Shown piece after piece: positions 26,703-35,806 of a DNA stretch of 64,000 nucleotides. Both the position numbers and the translations under genes were made by a program. The notes under the pieces are model-generated. The model saw nothing but the letters and a program-made list of their open reading frames with translations. It was not told where the DNA came from and did no database searches. This stretch comes from Mycobacterium pseudokansasii (lineage in GTDB: Bacteria > Actinomycetota > Actinomycetes > Mycobacteriales > Mycobacteriaceae). Every line of letters starts with the position of its first letter. Within the stretch, counting starts at the first letter, position 1. The DNA lies in the NCBI RefSeq assembly GCF_900566075.1, contig NZ_UPHU01000001.1, positions 1,736,001-1,800,000 of the forward strand, given 5' to 3'.

Positions 26703-28232
26703 TCAGTGCAGTGCGCGCACGGCGTCGATGGTGTCGGCTTCGTCCGGGCTCTTGTCGTCTCGATAACGCAGCACCCGGGCAAACCGCAACGCGACGCCGC
26801 CCGGATAACGCGACGAACCCTGCACCCCATCCACTGCCACCTCGACCACTTGCTCGGGGCGCAGCCGGACGACATACCCGTCCGTGCCACCGATGGCTAG
26901 CTCGGTGAACCGGGCGGTCTGCCAGTCCAGCATGGCGTCGGTCATCCCCTTGAAGGTCTTGCCCACCATGAGGTATTCGCCGCTGGCCGGATCCCGTGCG
27001 CCCAGGTGAATGTTGGACAGCTTTCCGCGACGGCGGCCCGAACCCCACTCCACGGCCAGCACCACCAGATCCAGCGTGTGCACCGGCTTGACCTTGAGCC
27101 ATCCCGCGCCGCGACGCCCGGCTTGGTATGGCGCTCCTGGCGCCTTGGCCATCACACCTTCATGACCCGCGGTCAGTGTCGCGTCCAGAAAGGCGGCCGC
27201 GGCCGCCGCCTCGGACGTGATCAGCCGGTCCACCCGGTGTCTGACGGGTACGACGGCGTCCAGGACGGCCAGCCGTTCGGTGGTCGGCGCGTCGAGCAGG
27301 TCATCGCCGTCGCGATGCAAGATGTCGAAGAAGAACACCGAAAGCGGCTGCGTTGCACGGGCGGCCGCTACATCGACCGATCGGCCGAACCGGGACGCGG
27401 TGACCTGGAAGCGATGCGGACGGTGGTCGGGTCGCAACGCGATCGCCTCACCATCGGCGACCAGCTCGCGCACCGGCAGCGCCAGCGTTGCCTCCACGAC
27501 CTCCGGCAGCCGAGCGGTGACGTCGTCGAGGCTTCTGGTGAAGACGGTGACGTCGTCGCCGGCGCGGTGAATCTGTACTCGGGCACCGTCCAGCTTGGCC
27601 TCGAATATCGTCGTGCCGTCGTGGCGTTCGAGCGCGTCCGCCACACCGGTCGCGGTCTGCGCCAGCATCGGGCCCACCGGCCGGCCCACCCGTAGGGTGA
27701 AGGCGTCCAGCGCCGCCGCCCCGCCGGTCAGGCCCGCCGCGGCGACCGCCGGCAGATCACCGCCCAGCATGGCGGCGCGCTGCACTGCGCTGGCGGGGAT
27801 TGCGGCCGCTTTGGCTACGGCGTCGGTCATGATCCCGGTCAGCGCACCCTGGCGCAGCTCACCGCTGAGCAGCCGCAGCAGCAAGGTCTGCTCGGATTCG
27901 GTTGCCGCCGAGAACAACTCGGAGACCAGCTGCGCGCGGCGCGCCTGCGAGCCGCTGCCCGAGGTGGCACCGATCTCGGAGAAAGCCGCGTCGACGCCCG
28001 CGACGGTCAGCGTCGGATGCCCAGCCGGCGGCGGCAGCGACCGCAACGACGCCCAGCCGACGCCGATGTGCCGCTGTGGCAGTTCCCCGGAGAGCCACGC
28101 CACGATGATCGCCACCAGCTCGGGGTCGGGCGCGGCGCGGCGAAGCAGGTCGGCGATGCGTTCGACCTTGCTCAGTCGCGACGAGGTGGCGCCCACGTCA
28201 AGTGAGGTAGTGGACACGTCGAGAAGGAGCAC
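26703..28232 (-). CDS. ligB: ATP-dependent DNA ligase LigB
   Basis: 509 residues. Joins nicks using ATP. The nucleotidyltransferase motif I Lys is in [12 protein letters not shown] (Lys213). Motif III is seen in [11 protein letters not shown], motif IV in [10 protein letters not shown] and motif V in GWLKVKPVH. The C-terminal OB-fold has [13 protein letters not shown]. Near full-length identity in pattern with Rv3062. The GTG start at 28232 is followed by the conserved [12 protein letters not shown] opening. Accessory to the essential NAD-dependent LigA. Confidence 0.95.
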   Translation of the reverse strand: MLLLDVSTTSLDVGATSSRLSKVERIADLLRRAAPDPELVAIIVAWLSGELPQRHIGVGWASLRSLPPPAGHPTLTVAGVDAAFSEIGATSGSGSQARRAQLVSELFSAATESEQTLLLRLLSGELRQGALTGIMTDAVAKAAAIPASAVQRAAMLGGDLPAVAAAGLTGGAAALDAFTLRVGRPVGPMLAQTATGVADALERHDGTTIFEAKLDGARVQIHRAGDDVTVFTRSLDDVTARLPEVVEATLALPVRELVADGEAIALRPDHRPHRFQVTASRFGRSVDVAAARATQPLSVFFFDILHRDGDDLLDAPTTERLAVLDAVVPVRHRVDRLITSEAAAAAAFLDATLTAGHEGVMAKAPGAPYQAGRRGAGWLKVKPVHTLDLVVLAVEWGSGRRRGKLSNIHLGARDPASGEYLMVGKTFKGMTDAMLDWQTARFTELAIGGTDGYVVRLRPEQVVEVAVDGVQGSSRYPGGVALRFARVLRYRDDKSPDEADTIDAVRALH

Positions 28233-28274
28233 GGTTCAGCTTGGCATGACTCGCCGACAACCGTTTCGGGCCGA

Positions 28275-28318
28275 CACGCTAGCGTGCCTACATAACGTTA
28301 CAGATTGCCAGAATTCTG
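28275..28318 (+). promoter_or_regulatory. Two palindromes in the ligB/SDR divergent promoter region
   Basis: A perfect 12-base palindrome CACGCTAGCGTG (28275-28286) and a perfect 10-base palindrome CAGAATTCTG (28309-28318) lie in the 110 bases between ligB and the SDR start. Their position fits operators for the SDR promoter; the binding protein is unknown. Confidence 0.4.
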
Positions 28319-28342
28319 ACAAGCCACTACAGGGAGGTCCGG

Positions 28343-29113
28343 ATGGAGATCAGCGGCAAGAAGGTCGTGGTCATCGGCGGTGCGTCGGGGATGGGTCGGG
28401 CCACGGCCGAGTTGCTGGCCGAACGTGGCGCGCACGTCGCGGTGCTCGACCGCGAGAACTCCGACGGCAAGGCCGTCGCCGAGGGGCTCGGCGGCGCGTT
28501 CTACCCGGTCGACGTCACCGACTTCACCGGAACCGAAGAGACCCTGCAAACGGCGGTCGACAACCTCGGCGGCCTGCATGTCGCGGTCACGACCGCAGGC
28601 GGCGGCATCGCCAAGCGGACCCTGACCAAATCCGGCCCACATGACCTCGAATCCTTCCAGTCGGTCATCGATCTCAACCTCATCGCCACCTTCAACATCA
28701 GCCGGCTGGCGGCCGCCCACATGGCCAAGAACGACCCGGAAGACCCCGAATCGACAGGAGAGCGCGGCGTCATCATCAACACCGCATCCATCGCGGCCTT
28801 CGAGGGCCAGATCGGTCAGGTCGCCTACACCGCCGCCAAGGCCGCGATCGCCGGCATGTGCCTGACCATGGCCCGTGACCTGGGGTCGATGGGAATCCGG
28901 GTGCTGGCCATCGCGCCTAGCCTGTTCCTGACCGGGCTGACCGCCATGGTTCCCGACGAGATGGCAGCGCAGCTGACCAAAGACGCCGCCTTCCCGAAGC
29001 GGATGGGCCGGCCCATCGAGTACGCCAAGCTGGCGGCGGCCATCGTGGACAACCCGATGCTCAACGGCCAGTGCATCCGCCTCGATGCCGGCCAGCGGTT
29101 CGCGCCCAAGTAA
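28343..29113 (+). CDS. Short-chain dehydrogenase (3-hydroxyacyl-CoA dehydrogenase type)
   Basis: 256-residue SDR: GGASGMG nucleotide motif at residues 12-18, catalytic INTASIAAFEGQIGQVAYTAAKAAI with Tyr-x3-Lys, and the PSLFLTGL loop. The sequence resembles the type II 3-hydroxyacyl-CoA dehydrogenases, including the ASTGERGVIIN-like insertion before the catalytic Ser. That fits its place directly ahead of an acyl-CoA dehydrogenase in a beta-oxidation-type cluster. ATG 28343 follows a GGGAGG ribosome-binding site. Confidence 0.85.
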   Translation: MEISGKKVVVIGGASGMGRATAELLAERGAHVAVLDRENSDGKAVAEGLGGAFYPVDVTDFTGTEETLQTAVDNLGGLHVAVTTAGGGIAKRTLTKSGPHDLESFQSVIDLNLIATFNISRLAAAHMAKNDPEDPESTGERGVIINTASIAAFEGQIGQVAYTAAKAAIAGMCLTMARDLGSMGIRVLAIAPSLFLTGLTAMVPDEMAAQLTKDAAFPKRMGRPIEYAKLAAAIVDNPMLNGQCIRLDAGQRFAPK

Positions 29114-29141
29114 CCGACGAGCCGGCCGGGCCTGCGCCGGC

Positions 29142-29160
29142 ATTGAGTACACTCTTTAGA
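29142..29160 (+). promoter_or_regulatory. Operator-like motif AGTACACTCT ahead of fadE22
   Basis: ATTGAGTACACTCTTTAG lies 60 bases before the fadE22 start and contains the inverted pair GAGT-AC-ACTC (29145-29154). The same 10-mer AGTACACTCT recurs at 31783-31792 between the DUF35 and thiolase genes. Two copies in one gene cluster suggest a shared regulator; the nearby tandem GntR is the obvious candidate. Confidence 0.5.
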
Positions 29161-29214
29161 AAATCAGCAGGACCCGCGACGGCGCGGGCCGCGCAGTGCC
29201 GCGAGGAGGCCCTG

Positions 29215-31380
29215 ATGGGTATCGCACTCACCGACGACCACCGCGAACTCGCCGAGGTAGCCCGCGGGTTTCTGACAGCCCAGAAGGCCCGCTGGGCAGC
29301 GCGGTCACTGCTCGATGCGGCCGAGGAACAGCGACCGCCCTTCTGGCCGCAGCTGGTCGAACTCGGCTGGCTGGGTCTGCACATCGACGAAGAGCACGGC
29401 GGGTCCGGCTACGGGCTGCCCGAACTCGTGGTGGTGATCGAAGAACTCGGCCGCACGGTGGCGCCGGGACCGTTCGTGCCCACCGTCATCGCTTCGGCGG
29501 TGATCGCCAAAGAGGGCACCGCCGAGCAGAAAACCCGGCTGCTGCCAGGCCTGATCGACGGAAGCGTCACCGCGGGCGTGGGTCTCGACGGCCGGGTGCA
29601 GGTCACCGATGGCGTCGCCGACGGCGAGGCGGGTGTCGTCCTGGGTGCCGGGCTGGCCGATCTGCTGCTGGTCACGGCCGGGGATGACGTGCTGGTGCTC
29701 GACCGCGGCCGGGCAGGTGTGTCGGTAGACGTGCCGGAAAACCTCGATCCCACCCGGCGTTCCGGGCGCGTTCGGCTGACCAAGGTGACCATCAGCGCCG
29801 ACGACATCCTGCCGGGGGCACGCGAATCGGCGCTGGCGCGGGCACGGACGTTGCTGGCCGCAGAGGCGGTCGGCGGCGCGGCCGACTGCGTCGACGCCGC
29901 CGTCGCCTACGCCAAGGTGCGGCAGCAATTCGGCCGCACCATCGCGACTTTCCAAGCGGTGAAACATCATTGCGCCAACATGCTGGTGGCGGTGGAGTCC
30001 GGGATCGCCGCGGTGTGGGATGCCGCCCGTGCGGCATCCGAAGATGAAGAACAGTTCCGCCTGATCGCGGCGGTGGCCGCGGCGCTGGCGTTTCCGGCCT
30101 ATGCGCGCAACGCCGAGCTCAATATCCAGGTGCACGGCGGCATCGGCTTCACCTGGGAGCACGATGCCCACCTGCACCTGCGCCGGGCGCTGGTGACGGC
30201 TGGATTGCTGGGCGGAGACGCGCCGGCCCGCGATGTTTTCGACCGCGCCGCCGCCGGAGCCACCCGCGCCAACAGCCTGGACCTGCCGCCCGAGGCCGAA
30301 GAGTTGCGCATCCGGATCCGCGCCGACGCCGCCGAGATCGCGGCCCTGGACAAGAAGGCGCAACTGGACAAGCTGATCGAGACCGGGTACGTGATGCCGC
30401 ACTGGCCCATACCGTGGGGCCGAGCCGCGGATGCGGTAGAGCAGTTGGTGATCGAGGAGGAGTTCGGTAAGGCCGGCATCAAACGCCCGGACTACTCGAT
30501 CACCGGCTGGGTGATCCTGACCCTGATCCAGCATGGAACAGCATGGCAAGTCGAAAGATTCGTGGAGAAGGCGCTGCGTCAGGAAGAAATCTGGTGCCAG
30601 TTGTTCTCCGAGCCCGACGCCGGCTCGGACGCGGCGTCGGTCAAGACCCGCGCCACCCGGGTGGACGGCGGCTGGAAGATCAACGGGCAGAAGGTGTGGA
30701 CCAGCGGGGCACAGTATTGCGCCCGCGGCCTGGCCACCGTGCGCACCGACCCCGACGTCCCCAAGCACGCCGGCATCACCACCGTGATCATCGACATGAA
30801 ATCGCCCGGCGTCGAGGTGCGCCCGCTGCGACAGATCACCGGCGGATCGGAATTCAACGAGGTGTTCTTCAACGACGTGTTCGTCCCCGACGAGGACGTC
30901 GTCGGAGCGCCCAACTCCGGGTGGACGGTCGCGCGGGCGACGCTGGGCAACGAGCGAGTCAGTATCGGCGGCAGTGGGTCGTTCTACGAAGGGCTGGCAG
31001 CCAAACTGGTGCAGCTGGCCCAACGGGGAGCAGATCGGTTGGCGGGAGCCGAGGTTCGGGTCGGGTACTTTCTGGCCGAAGATCACGCGCTACGGCTGCT
31101 GAACCTGCGTCGTGCGGCGCGCAGCGTCGAAGGTGCGGGCCCGGGACCGGAAGGCAATGTCACCAAACTGAAGCTGGCCGAGCACATGATCGAAGGCGCT
31201 GCCCTCTCGGCGGCATTGCTGGGGCCCGAGATCGCGCTGCTCGAGGGTCCTGGTGCGGTGGTCGGCCGGATGGTCATGGGCGCGCGCGGCATGGCGATCG
31301 CGGGGGGTACTTCCGAGGTGACCCGCAACCAGATCGCCGAGCGGATTCTGGGCATGCCGCGCGACCCGTTGATCAACTGA
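29215..31380 (+). CDS. fadE22: Fused double acyl-CoA dehydrogenase, FadE22-like
   Basis: 721 residues, two acyl-CoA dehydrogenase units in one chain. The first unit (residues 1-~375) has QQFGRTIATFQAVKHHCANM and HGGIGFTWEHDAHLHLRRAL. The second (from ~380) has WCQLFSEPDAGSDAASVKTRA, the FAD-binding GGTSEVTRNQIAERILGMPRDP end, and the substrate pocket region. Length and order match Rv3061c. The ATG at 29215 is preceded by GCGAGGAGG. It oxidises an acyl-CoA to the 2-enoyl form; the fusion type recalls FadE pairs used on steroid or branched substrates, but the substrate is not readable. Confidence 0.92.
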   Translation: MGIALTDDHRELAEVARGFLTAQKARWAARSLLDAAEEQRPPFWPQLVELGWLGLHIDEEHGGSGYGLPELVVVIEELGRTVAPGPFVPTVIASAVIAKEGTAEQKTRLLPGLIDGSVTAGVGLDGRVQVTDGVADGEAGVVLGAGLADLLLVTAGDDVLVLDRGRAGVSVDVPENLDPTRRSGRVRLTKVTISADDILPGARESALARARTLLAAEAVGGAADCVDAAVAYAKVRQQFGRTIATFQAVKHHCANMLVAVESGIAAVWDAARAASEDEEQFRLIAAVAAALAFPAYARNAELNIQVHGGIGFTWEHDAHLHLRRALVTAGLLGGDAPARDVFDRAAAGATRANSLDLPPEAEELRIRIRADAAEIAALDKKAQLDKLIETGYVMPHWPIPWGRAADAVEQLVIEEEFGKAGIKRPDYSITGWVILTLIQHGTAWQVERFVEKALRQEEIWCQLFSEPDAGSDAASVKTRATRVDGGWKINGQKVWTSGAQYCARGLATVRTDPDVPKHAGITTVIIDMKSPGVEVRPLRQITGGSEFNEVFFNDVFVPDEDVVGAPNSGWTVARATLGNERVSIGGSGSFYEGLAAKLVQLAQRGADRLAGAEVRVGYFLAEDHALRLLNLRRAARSVEGAGPGPEGNVTKLKLAEHMIEGAALSAALLGPEIALLEGPGAVVGRMVMGARGMAIAGGTSEVTRNQIAERILGMPRDPLIN

Positions 31381-31411
31381 CGCTCGGCAGGGCCTGCGCT
31401 CGGCGGGGCGG

Positions 31412-31437
31412 GCTCGCGGTGCTAGCTCGCGGTGCTA
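31412..31437. repeat. Tandem 13-base duplication
   Basis: GCTCGCGGTGCTA occurs twice back to back (31412-31424, 31425-31437). The second copy contains the stop codon of the DUF35 gene, so the duplication sits in the spacer between convergent fadE22 and DUF35. Confidence 0.85.
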
Positions 31438-31779
31438 GATGCGGGGCGCGAACTGTGGAGCCCCGCCGGAACCCTGCTGCGAACAGAGTTCGACGGGCAT
31501 TCCGCATGTCACCGAATCCGGTTCGCAGTCAACAATATTGGCGGCAACACGTAGCCCGCTCTGCTCGCTGAGCTCCACCAGGGCAATCACGTAGGGGGTC
31601 GGGATGTCCGGGTTGTACGGGTGGTAGTTGACCGTGTAGGTGAACACCGCGCCGCGCCCAGACACCGGCCGAGCCACCAGCGGCCCTCCGCAGCCCCGGC
31701 ATTCGCCGGTCGCCGGATGCACCCAGTGTCCGCAACTGTCACAATGCTCGATGAGCAGAGGCTGGGCAGACACGCTCAA
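31435..31779 (-). CDS. DUF35 / zinc-ribbon OB-fold protein
   Basis: 114 residues: rubredoxin-like zinc ribbon CDSCG and CRGCGG near the N-terminus, then an OB fold (VFTYTVNYHPYNPDIPTPYVIALVEL). DUF35 proteins bind acyl-CoA and partner thiolase-like enzymes, for example in steroid side-chain retro-aldolases. The thiolase-like gene next door is divergent from it with only about 30 bases between starts, supporting a joint complex. Confidence 0.87.
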   Translation of the reverse strand: MSVSAQPLLIEHCDSCGHWVHPATGECRGCGGPLVARPVSGRGAVFTYTVNYHPYNPDIPTPYVIALVELSEQSGLRVAANIVDCEPDSVTCGMPVELCSQQGSGGAPQFAPRI

Positions 31780-31798
31780 TACAGTACACTCTATTGAT
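31778..31798. promoter_or_regulatory. Shared operator-like element between DUF35 and thiolase genes
   Basis: TCAATA (31776-31781) and TATTGA (31792-31797) flank a 10-base centre, and the centre carries AGTACACTCT, the 10-mer also found ahead of fadE22. The element lies directly between two divergent starts, so one bound protein could control both. Confidence 0.5.
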
Positions 31799-31808
31799 TC
31801 GTGGACGG

Positions 31809-33023
31809 ATGGCCTGGTGGACGGTGCACGTGAACTATTTCGAAAAGGACGCGATCCTATCCGGCATCGGTATTTCGCGCATCGGCCGGCGCACCGGCAT
31901 CCCCGGGCTGGAACTGACGATGGAGGCGGTGCGGGCCGCCATCGACGACGCCGGTCTGGTCGCCGCCGACATCGACGGCATCGCGACCCTGGGCGACACT
32001 CCTGCTGCCGACGTCAACGCCGAGCTACGGATCGACGCCGGGGACTGCGGATCCGGTTTCGGCACGGGCGGACTGCTGAGTCCGGTGATGTCGGCGTGCC
32101 GCGCGGTGGCCGAGCGGCACGCCCGCCATGTGGTGGTCTACCGGACCATCCAGATGCTGGGCGGCACGGTCCCGGTGAAACCGCAGGACGATGCGCCGGC
32201 CCCGCCGTTGGCGCGGATGCTGGACCTCCCCGAAGGCGCCCCGCGCCCCGTCGTCGGGCCGATGGACGACATCACCGATCTGATTGCCGCACATGCCTAT
32301 TCGGCGGCGAACTGGCTGGCGTTGAATTGCCGGCGACACATGGAGCTCTACGGAACCACCAAGGAGCAGTTGGGCTGGGTTGCCCTCAACGGCCGCCGCA
32401 ATGCGGCGTTGAATCCCCTTGCCGTCTATCGCGAACCGATGACGATGGCCGACTATCTGGGTGCGCGACCGGTGTCGACGCCATTCGGATTGCTGGATTG
32501 CGATGTGCCCATCGACGGCTCCATCGCGGTGGTGGTCTCGCATGCGGAGTATGCCCGCGATTGCCCGCACCGGGCCGTGGCAGTCGAGGCGATAGGCGGA
32601 TCCGACGGCGCCGGCGGGTGGTTTCATCGCGACGACTATCCCAAGATGGCGATGTCGGACGCGGCGGCGCAGATGTGGTCGCGGTCCGAACTGACACCGG
32701 CCGACCTCGACGTCGCCCAGCTGTACGACGGCTTTACGTTCCTGACCATTGCCTGGCTGGAGGCGCTGGGAATCTGCGCCGACGGCGGCGCCGGCCCGTT
32801 CGTCGAGGGCGGGGCGCGGATCGCCCGTGACGGCGAGCTGCCGTTGAACACCTACGGAGGCCAACTTTCGGGCGGGCGCATGCACGGCTACTGGGCATTG
32901 CACGAGGGGTGTCTGCAGTTGCGCGGCGAGGCGGGGGAGCGGCAGGTGGCTCAGCGTCCGGAGGTCGGCGTGGTGTCCGTGGGCGGGGGTCCGGTAGCCG
33001 GATGCATGCTGCTGACATGCTGA
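31809..33023 (+). CDS. Thiolase-superfamily protein (lipid-transfer/Ltp type)
   Basis: About 405 residues of thiolase fold: ISRIGRRTGIPGLELTMEAVRAAIDDAGL, then DCGSGFGTGGLLSPVMSACRAV where the catalytic Cys of true thiolases would sit, and the C-terminal glycine-rich LNTYGGQLSGGRMHGYWALHEGCLQLRGE. The usual nucleophilic Cys motif is not evident, as in Ltp-type retro-aldolases that work with DUF35 partners. The start is ATG 31809 or GTG 31830; a TTG at 31794 is also in frame. Likely acts on an acyl-CoA from the neighbouring FadE and SDR steps. Confidence 0.83.
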   Translation: MAWWTVHVNYFEKDAILSGIGISRIGRRTGIPGLELTMEAVRAAIDDAGLVAADIDGIATLGDTPAADVNAELRIDAGDCGSGFGTGGLLSPVMSACRAVAERHARHVVVYRTIQMLGGTVPVKPQDDAPAPPLARMLDLPEGAPRPVVGPMDDITDLIAAHAYSAANWLALNCRRHMELYGTTKEQLGWVALNGRRNAALNPLAVYREPMTMADYLGARPVSTPFGLLDCDVPIDGSIAVVVSHAEYARDCPHRAVAVEAIGGSDGAGGWFHRDDYPKMAMSDAAAQMWSRSELTPADLDVAQLYDGFTFLTIAWLEALGICADGGAGPFVEGGARIARDGELPLNTYGGQLSGGRMHGYWALHEGCLQLRGEAGERQVAQRPEVGVVSVGGGPVAGCMLLTC

Positions 33024-33045
33024 ACCTCGTTGTGGGGCGGCTCCA

Positions 33046-34515
33046 TTGAATGTAGAGCCACCGGCAGCCCGGACCGACAAGCGAGCCGCGCAGATCGCCC
33101 GTTGCATCGAGGCCGACGTCGTCCGCCGCGGCTGGCCAGTCGGGGCATCGCTGGGCTCGGAAGGCGCTCTGCAAAAGCGATACGGCGCCAGCCGGTCGGT
33201 GCTGCGCGAAGCCGTTCGGCTCGTCGAGCACCATCAGGTGGCGCGGATGCGTCGCGGGCCCAACGGCGGGCTGCTCATCTGTGCACCCGATGCCGGACCG
33301 GCGACCCGCGCGGTCGTCATCTATCTCGAATACCGGGGCACCACACTGGACGACCTCCTGGATGCGCGTCTGGTGCTCGAGCCGCTGGCCGCCGCTCTTG
33401 CCGCCGAACAGATCGACGAAGCCGGAATCGAGCGGCTGCGGGCGGTGTTGGGTGCGGAGCAGCAGCAGCCGGGGTTGCCCGCCGCTCGCGACGAGTTCCA
33501 TGTGGCGCTCGCACAGCAATCGAAAAACCCTGTCCTACAGCTGTTTATCGAAGTCTCGATGCGACTGACCAGGCGCTACGCGCGGTCCTCGCGGACCGAC
33601 TCGGCGACCGAGGCGCTGCAGGCGTTGGACCGGCTGCACGACGACCATTCGGGAATCGCCGCGGCAGTCACCGCCGGTGATTCCGCGCGCGCCAAGGCGC
33701 TCAGCGAGCGGCACGTCCAAGCGGTGACCGTCTGGCTGCAGCAGCATCGGCGAGGCGATCGGTCTGGGCGGGCAAGGTCCCGACAGGTCCGGCGGCTGGA
33801 CCCCGAGGCGCCCCGCGGCAAGCTCGCCGAAGTGCTGGCCGCCGCGATCGCCGACGATATCGTCGCCAGCGGTTGGCAGGTCGACTCGGTTTTCGGAACC
33901 GAGGCTGCGCTGCTGGAACGTTATCGCGTAAGCCGCGCGGTGCTGCGGGAAGCGGTGCGGCTGCTGGAATACCACACGATCGCCCACATGCGCCGGGGGC
34001 CCGGCGGTGGACTGGTCGTCACCCGGCCCCAGGCGCAGGCCAGCATCGACACCATCGCGCTGTACCTGCAGTACCGCAAGCCGAGTCGTGAAGACCTACG
34101 CTGCGTGGGGGATGCGATCGAGATCGCGAACGTGGCCAAAGTCGTGCAGCTTCGTAACGAGCCCGAGGTGGCGGCCATGCTCGACACGCTGGACCCGTCG
34201 ACGGATTTCGTGGATGTCGCCGCCGACGAGGCAGCAGGCGAAATGCGTAAGGCCGCGGCCGAGGAATTCCGGTTCCATATCGGCCTGGCTCAGCTGGCCG
34301 GCAATGCGCTGCTGGAGCTGTTTCTCCGGATAATCGCCGAACTATTTCGCCGGCACTGGTCCAGCACCCGGGGGCAGCCACCGACCGCGGCCGACGTCGT
34401 CGCCGTCGAACACGCCCACCTGCGGATTCTGCAGGCGATCCGCGCCGGCGACGACAGCCTGGCCCGCTACCGCATCCGTCGCCATCTGGACGCGGCGACG
34501 TCATGGTGGCTCTAG
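33046..34515 (+). CDS. Tandem-duplicated GntR/FadR-family regulator
   Basis: 489 residues made of two complete GntR-FCD modules. Module 1 (residues ~10-230) has the winged helix LQKRYGASRSVLREAVRLVE and wing RRGPNGGLLI. Module 2 (~250-489) has LLERYRVSRAVLREAVRLLE and RRGPGGGLVV. Each is followed by its own helical ligand-binding domain. A single chain therefore carries what is usually a homodimer, as in Rv3060c. FadR-like regulators sense acyl-CoA or organic acids, fitting the adjacent acyl-CoA genes. It starts at TTG 33046; no better in-frame start is near. Confidence 0.9.
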   Translation: MNVEPPAARTDKRAAQIARCIEADVVRRGWPVGASLGSEGALQKRYGASRSVLREAVRLVEHHQVARMRRGPNGGLLICAPDAGPATRAVVIYLEYRGTTLDDLLDARLVLEPLAAALAAEQIDEAGIERLRAVLGAEQQQPGLPAARDEFHVALAQQSKNPVLQLFIEVSMRLTRRYARSSRTDSATEALQALDRLHDDHSGIAAAVTAGDSARAKALSERHVQAVTVWLQQHRRGDRSGRARSRQVRRLDPEAPRGKLAEVLAAAIADDIVASGWQVDSVFGTEAALLERYRVSRAVLREAVRLLEYHTIAHMRRGPGGGLVVTRPQAQASIDTIALYLQYRKPSREDLRCVGDAIEIANVAKVVQLRNEPEVAAMLDTLDPSTDFVDVAADEAAGEMRKAAAEEFRFHIGLAQLAGNALLELFLRIIAELFRRHWSSTRGQPPTAADVVAVEHAHLRILQAIRAGDDSLARYRIRRHLDAATSWWL

Positions 34516-34625
34516 AACTCGATCGAGCCAAACTCGCGCATAATCAACATCCCTGGCGGGTACATGCTTACCCAAACGAAAAGCCGGTCCAGCACAGGTG
34601 CCGGCGCTGGGGCGGGAGCGCTGAC

Positions 34626-35594
34626 ATGACGATTGGCACGGAAACCGAGCGACGAGGCTTCGTCCATTCCGCGCTGTTGTACCACTCCCAGCGGGAGTAT
34701 CTGGATTTCCTCGGGCGCTTCGTGGCCGACGGGTTGGCGCTCGGCGAGCCGGTTCTGGTCGCGGTACCAGCGGACCGGCTGGCATTGCTGCGCACCGAAC
34801 TGGGTGCCCCCGGTCGCGCTACGGCGGAGCTTCGCATGATCGACATCTCCCGTGCCGCACGCAATCCGAGCCGATTCCTGGCCATAGCGAATTCCTTCGC
34901 GGCCACATACGCCGATCGGCGGGTGCGGATCGTCAGCCAGCTCATCTGGCCCGGCCGTACCGTCGGCGAGTCTCTGGCCTGCGTGCAGGACGAGGCGTTG
35001 ATCAACCGCGCGCTGGCACATCACAACGTCACGGGGCTGTGTCTCTACGACGCCGAGCGGCTCGACGACGAATTGCTGGCGAACGCCCGTGCTACCCATC
35101 CGCTGTTGTGGAAGTGCGGGTCGGCGTATCACAGTGCCGATTACGCGCCCGATGAGGCGCTGGCGCGCTGCAATCAACCGCTACCGCACAACCCGGGCGC
35201 GGTGACCTACCTGGTGCGCCACAGCAGCGACCTGGGGCCGGCGCGTTCGTTCGCCGTCGACTACGCCGGATGGGTCGGACTGTCGCAAGACGGCCTGGAG
35301 GATTTGCGATTGATCACCACCGAGCTGGCAACCAACAGCCTGCAATACACCGGCGGAGCGTGCCAGCTTGCCTTCTGGCGGCATGATGAGCATCTGGTCT
35401 GCGAGGCGCGCGACAGCGGACAGTTCGATCAACCACTCGTTGGACGCCAACCTCCGAGCGCCAGCGCAACCGCCAGCCGCGGGCTGTTTCTGGTCAACGC
35501 CATGGCGGATTTGGTGCGCACCCACACCACGGCAAACAGCACCACCATTCAGGCATACCTTCGGCTCAGGCCGTCGGCGGCTGCCGTGGGCTAG
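34626..35594 (+). CDS. MEDS sensory domain-HATPase regulator (anti-sigma type)
   Basis: 322 residues. The N-terminal ~190 residues match the MEDS (DcmR-like sensory) domain: HSALLYHSQREYLDFLGRFV, GEPVLVAVPADRLALL and NVTGLCLYDAERLDDELLANA. The C-terminal ~120 residues are an RsbW-type GHKL ATPase: N-box ELATNSLQYTGG, DSGQFD, and G-box ASRGLFLVNAMADLV. This layout is used by anti-sigma/RsbA-type regulators that sense a signal and sequester a sigma factor or its antagonist; no sigma factor is nearby. The ATG at 34626 follows a GGCGGGAG stretch. Confidence 0.84.
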   Translation: MTIGTETERRGFVHSALLYHSQREYLDFLGRFVADGLALGEPVLVAVPADRLALLRTELGAPGRATAELRMIDISRAARNPSRFLAIANSFAATYADRRVRIVSQLIWPGRTVGESLACVQDEALINRALAHHNVTGLCLYDAERLDDELLANARATHPLLWKCGSAYHSADYAPDEALARCNQPLPHNPGAVTYLVRHSSDLGPARSFAVDYAGWVGLSQDGLEDLRLITTELATNSLQYTGGACQLAFWRHDEHLVCEARDSGQFDQPLVGRQPPSASATASRGLFLVNAMADLVRTHTTANSTTIQAYLRLRPSAAAVG

Positions 35595-35641
35595 GAAGCG
35601 CTGTCCGCGGCGCTACCAGCACAGCGAACGGCCGTCGGAAC

Positions 35642-35806
35642 CTATCCCAGCGACCCGCTCGGTGCCGGCACCGCCGGAATCTTACATGTGGTGGTCTTGC
35701 AGTCATCGGTGCTGTTGCAGCTCACCGCCGCGGTGGCTGCAAACGCCGCGATCAGCGCCGCGACGACTATCCGAACTGCCCGGGACCCTTTGCTTTTTGC
35801 ATTCAT
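35642..35806 (-). CDS. Very small lipoprotein
   Basis: 54 residues: basic start, hydrophobic VRIVVAALIAAFAATAA, and a Cys at residue 30 in a weak lipobox (AVSC), then a short Cys-rich tail (DDCKTTTCKIPAVP). I chose ATG 35806, preceded by AAAGG. It shares layout and 5' sequence (GAAAGGCA ahead of the start) with the gene at 36211-36354, so the two are probably paralogues. Function unknown. Confidence 0.55.
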   Translation of the reverse strand: MNAKSKGSRAVRIVVAALIAAFAATAAVSCNSTDDCKTTTCKIPAVPAPSGSLG

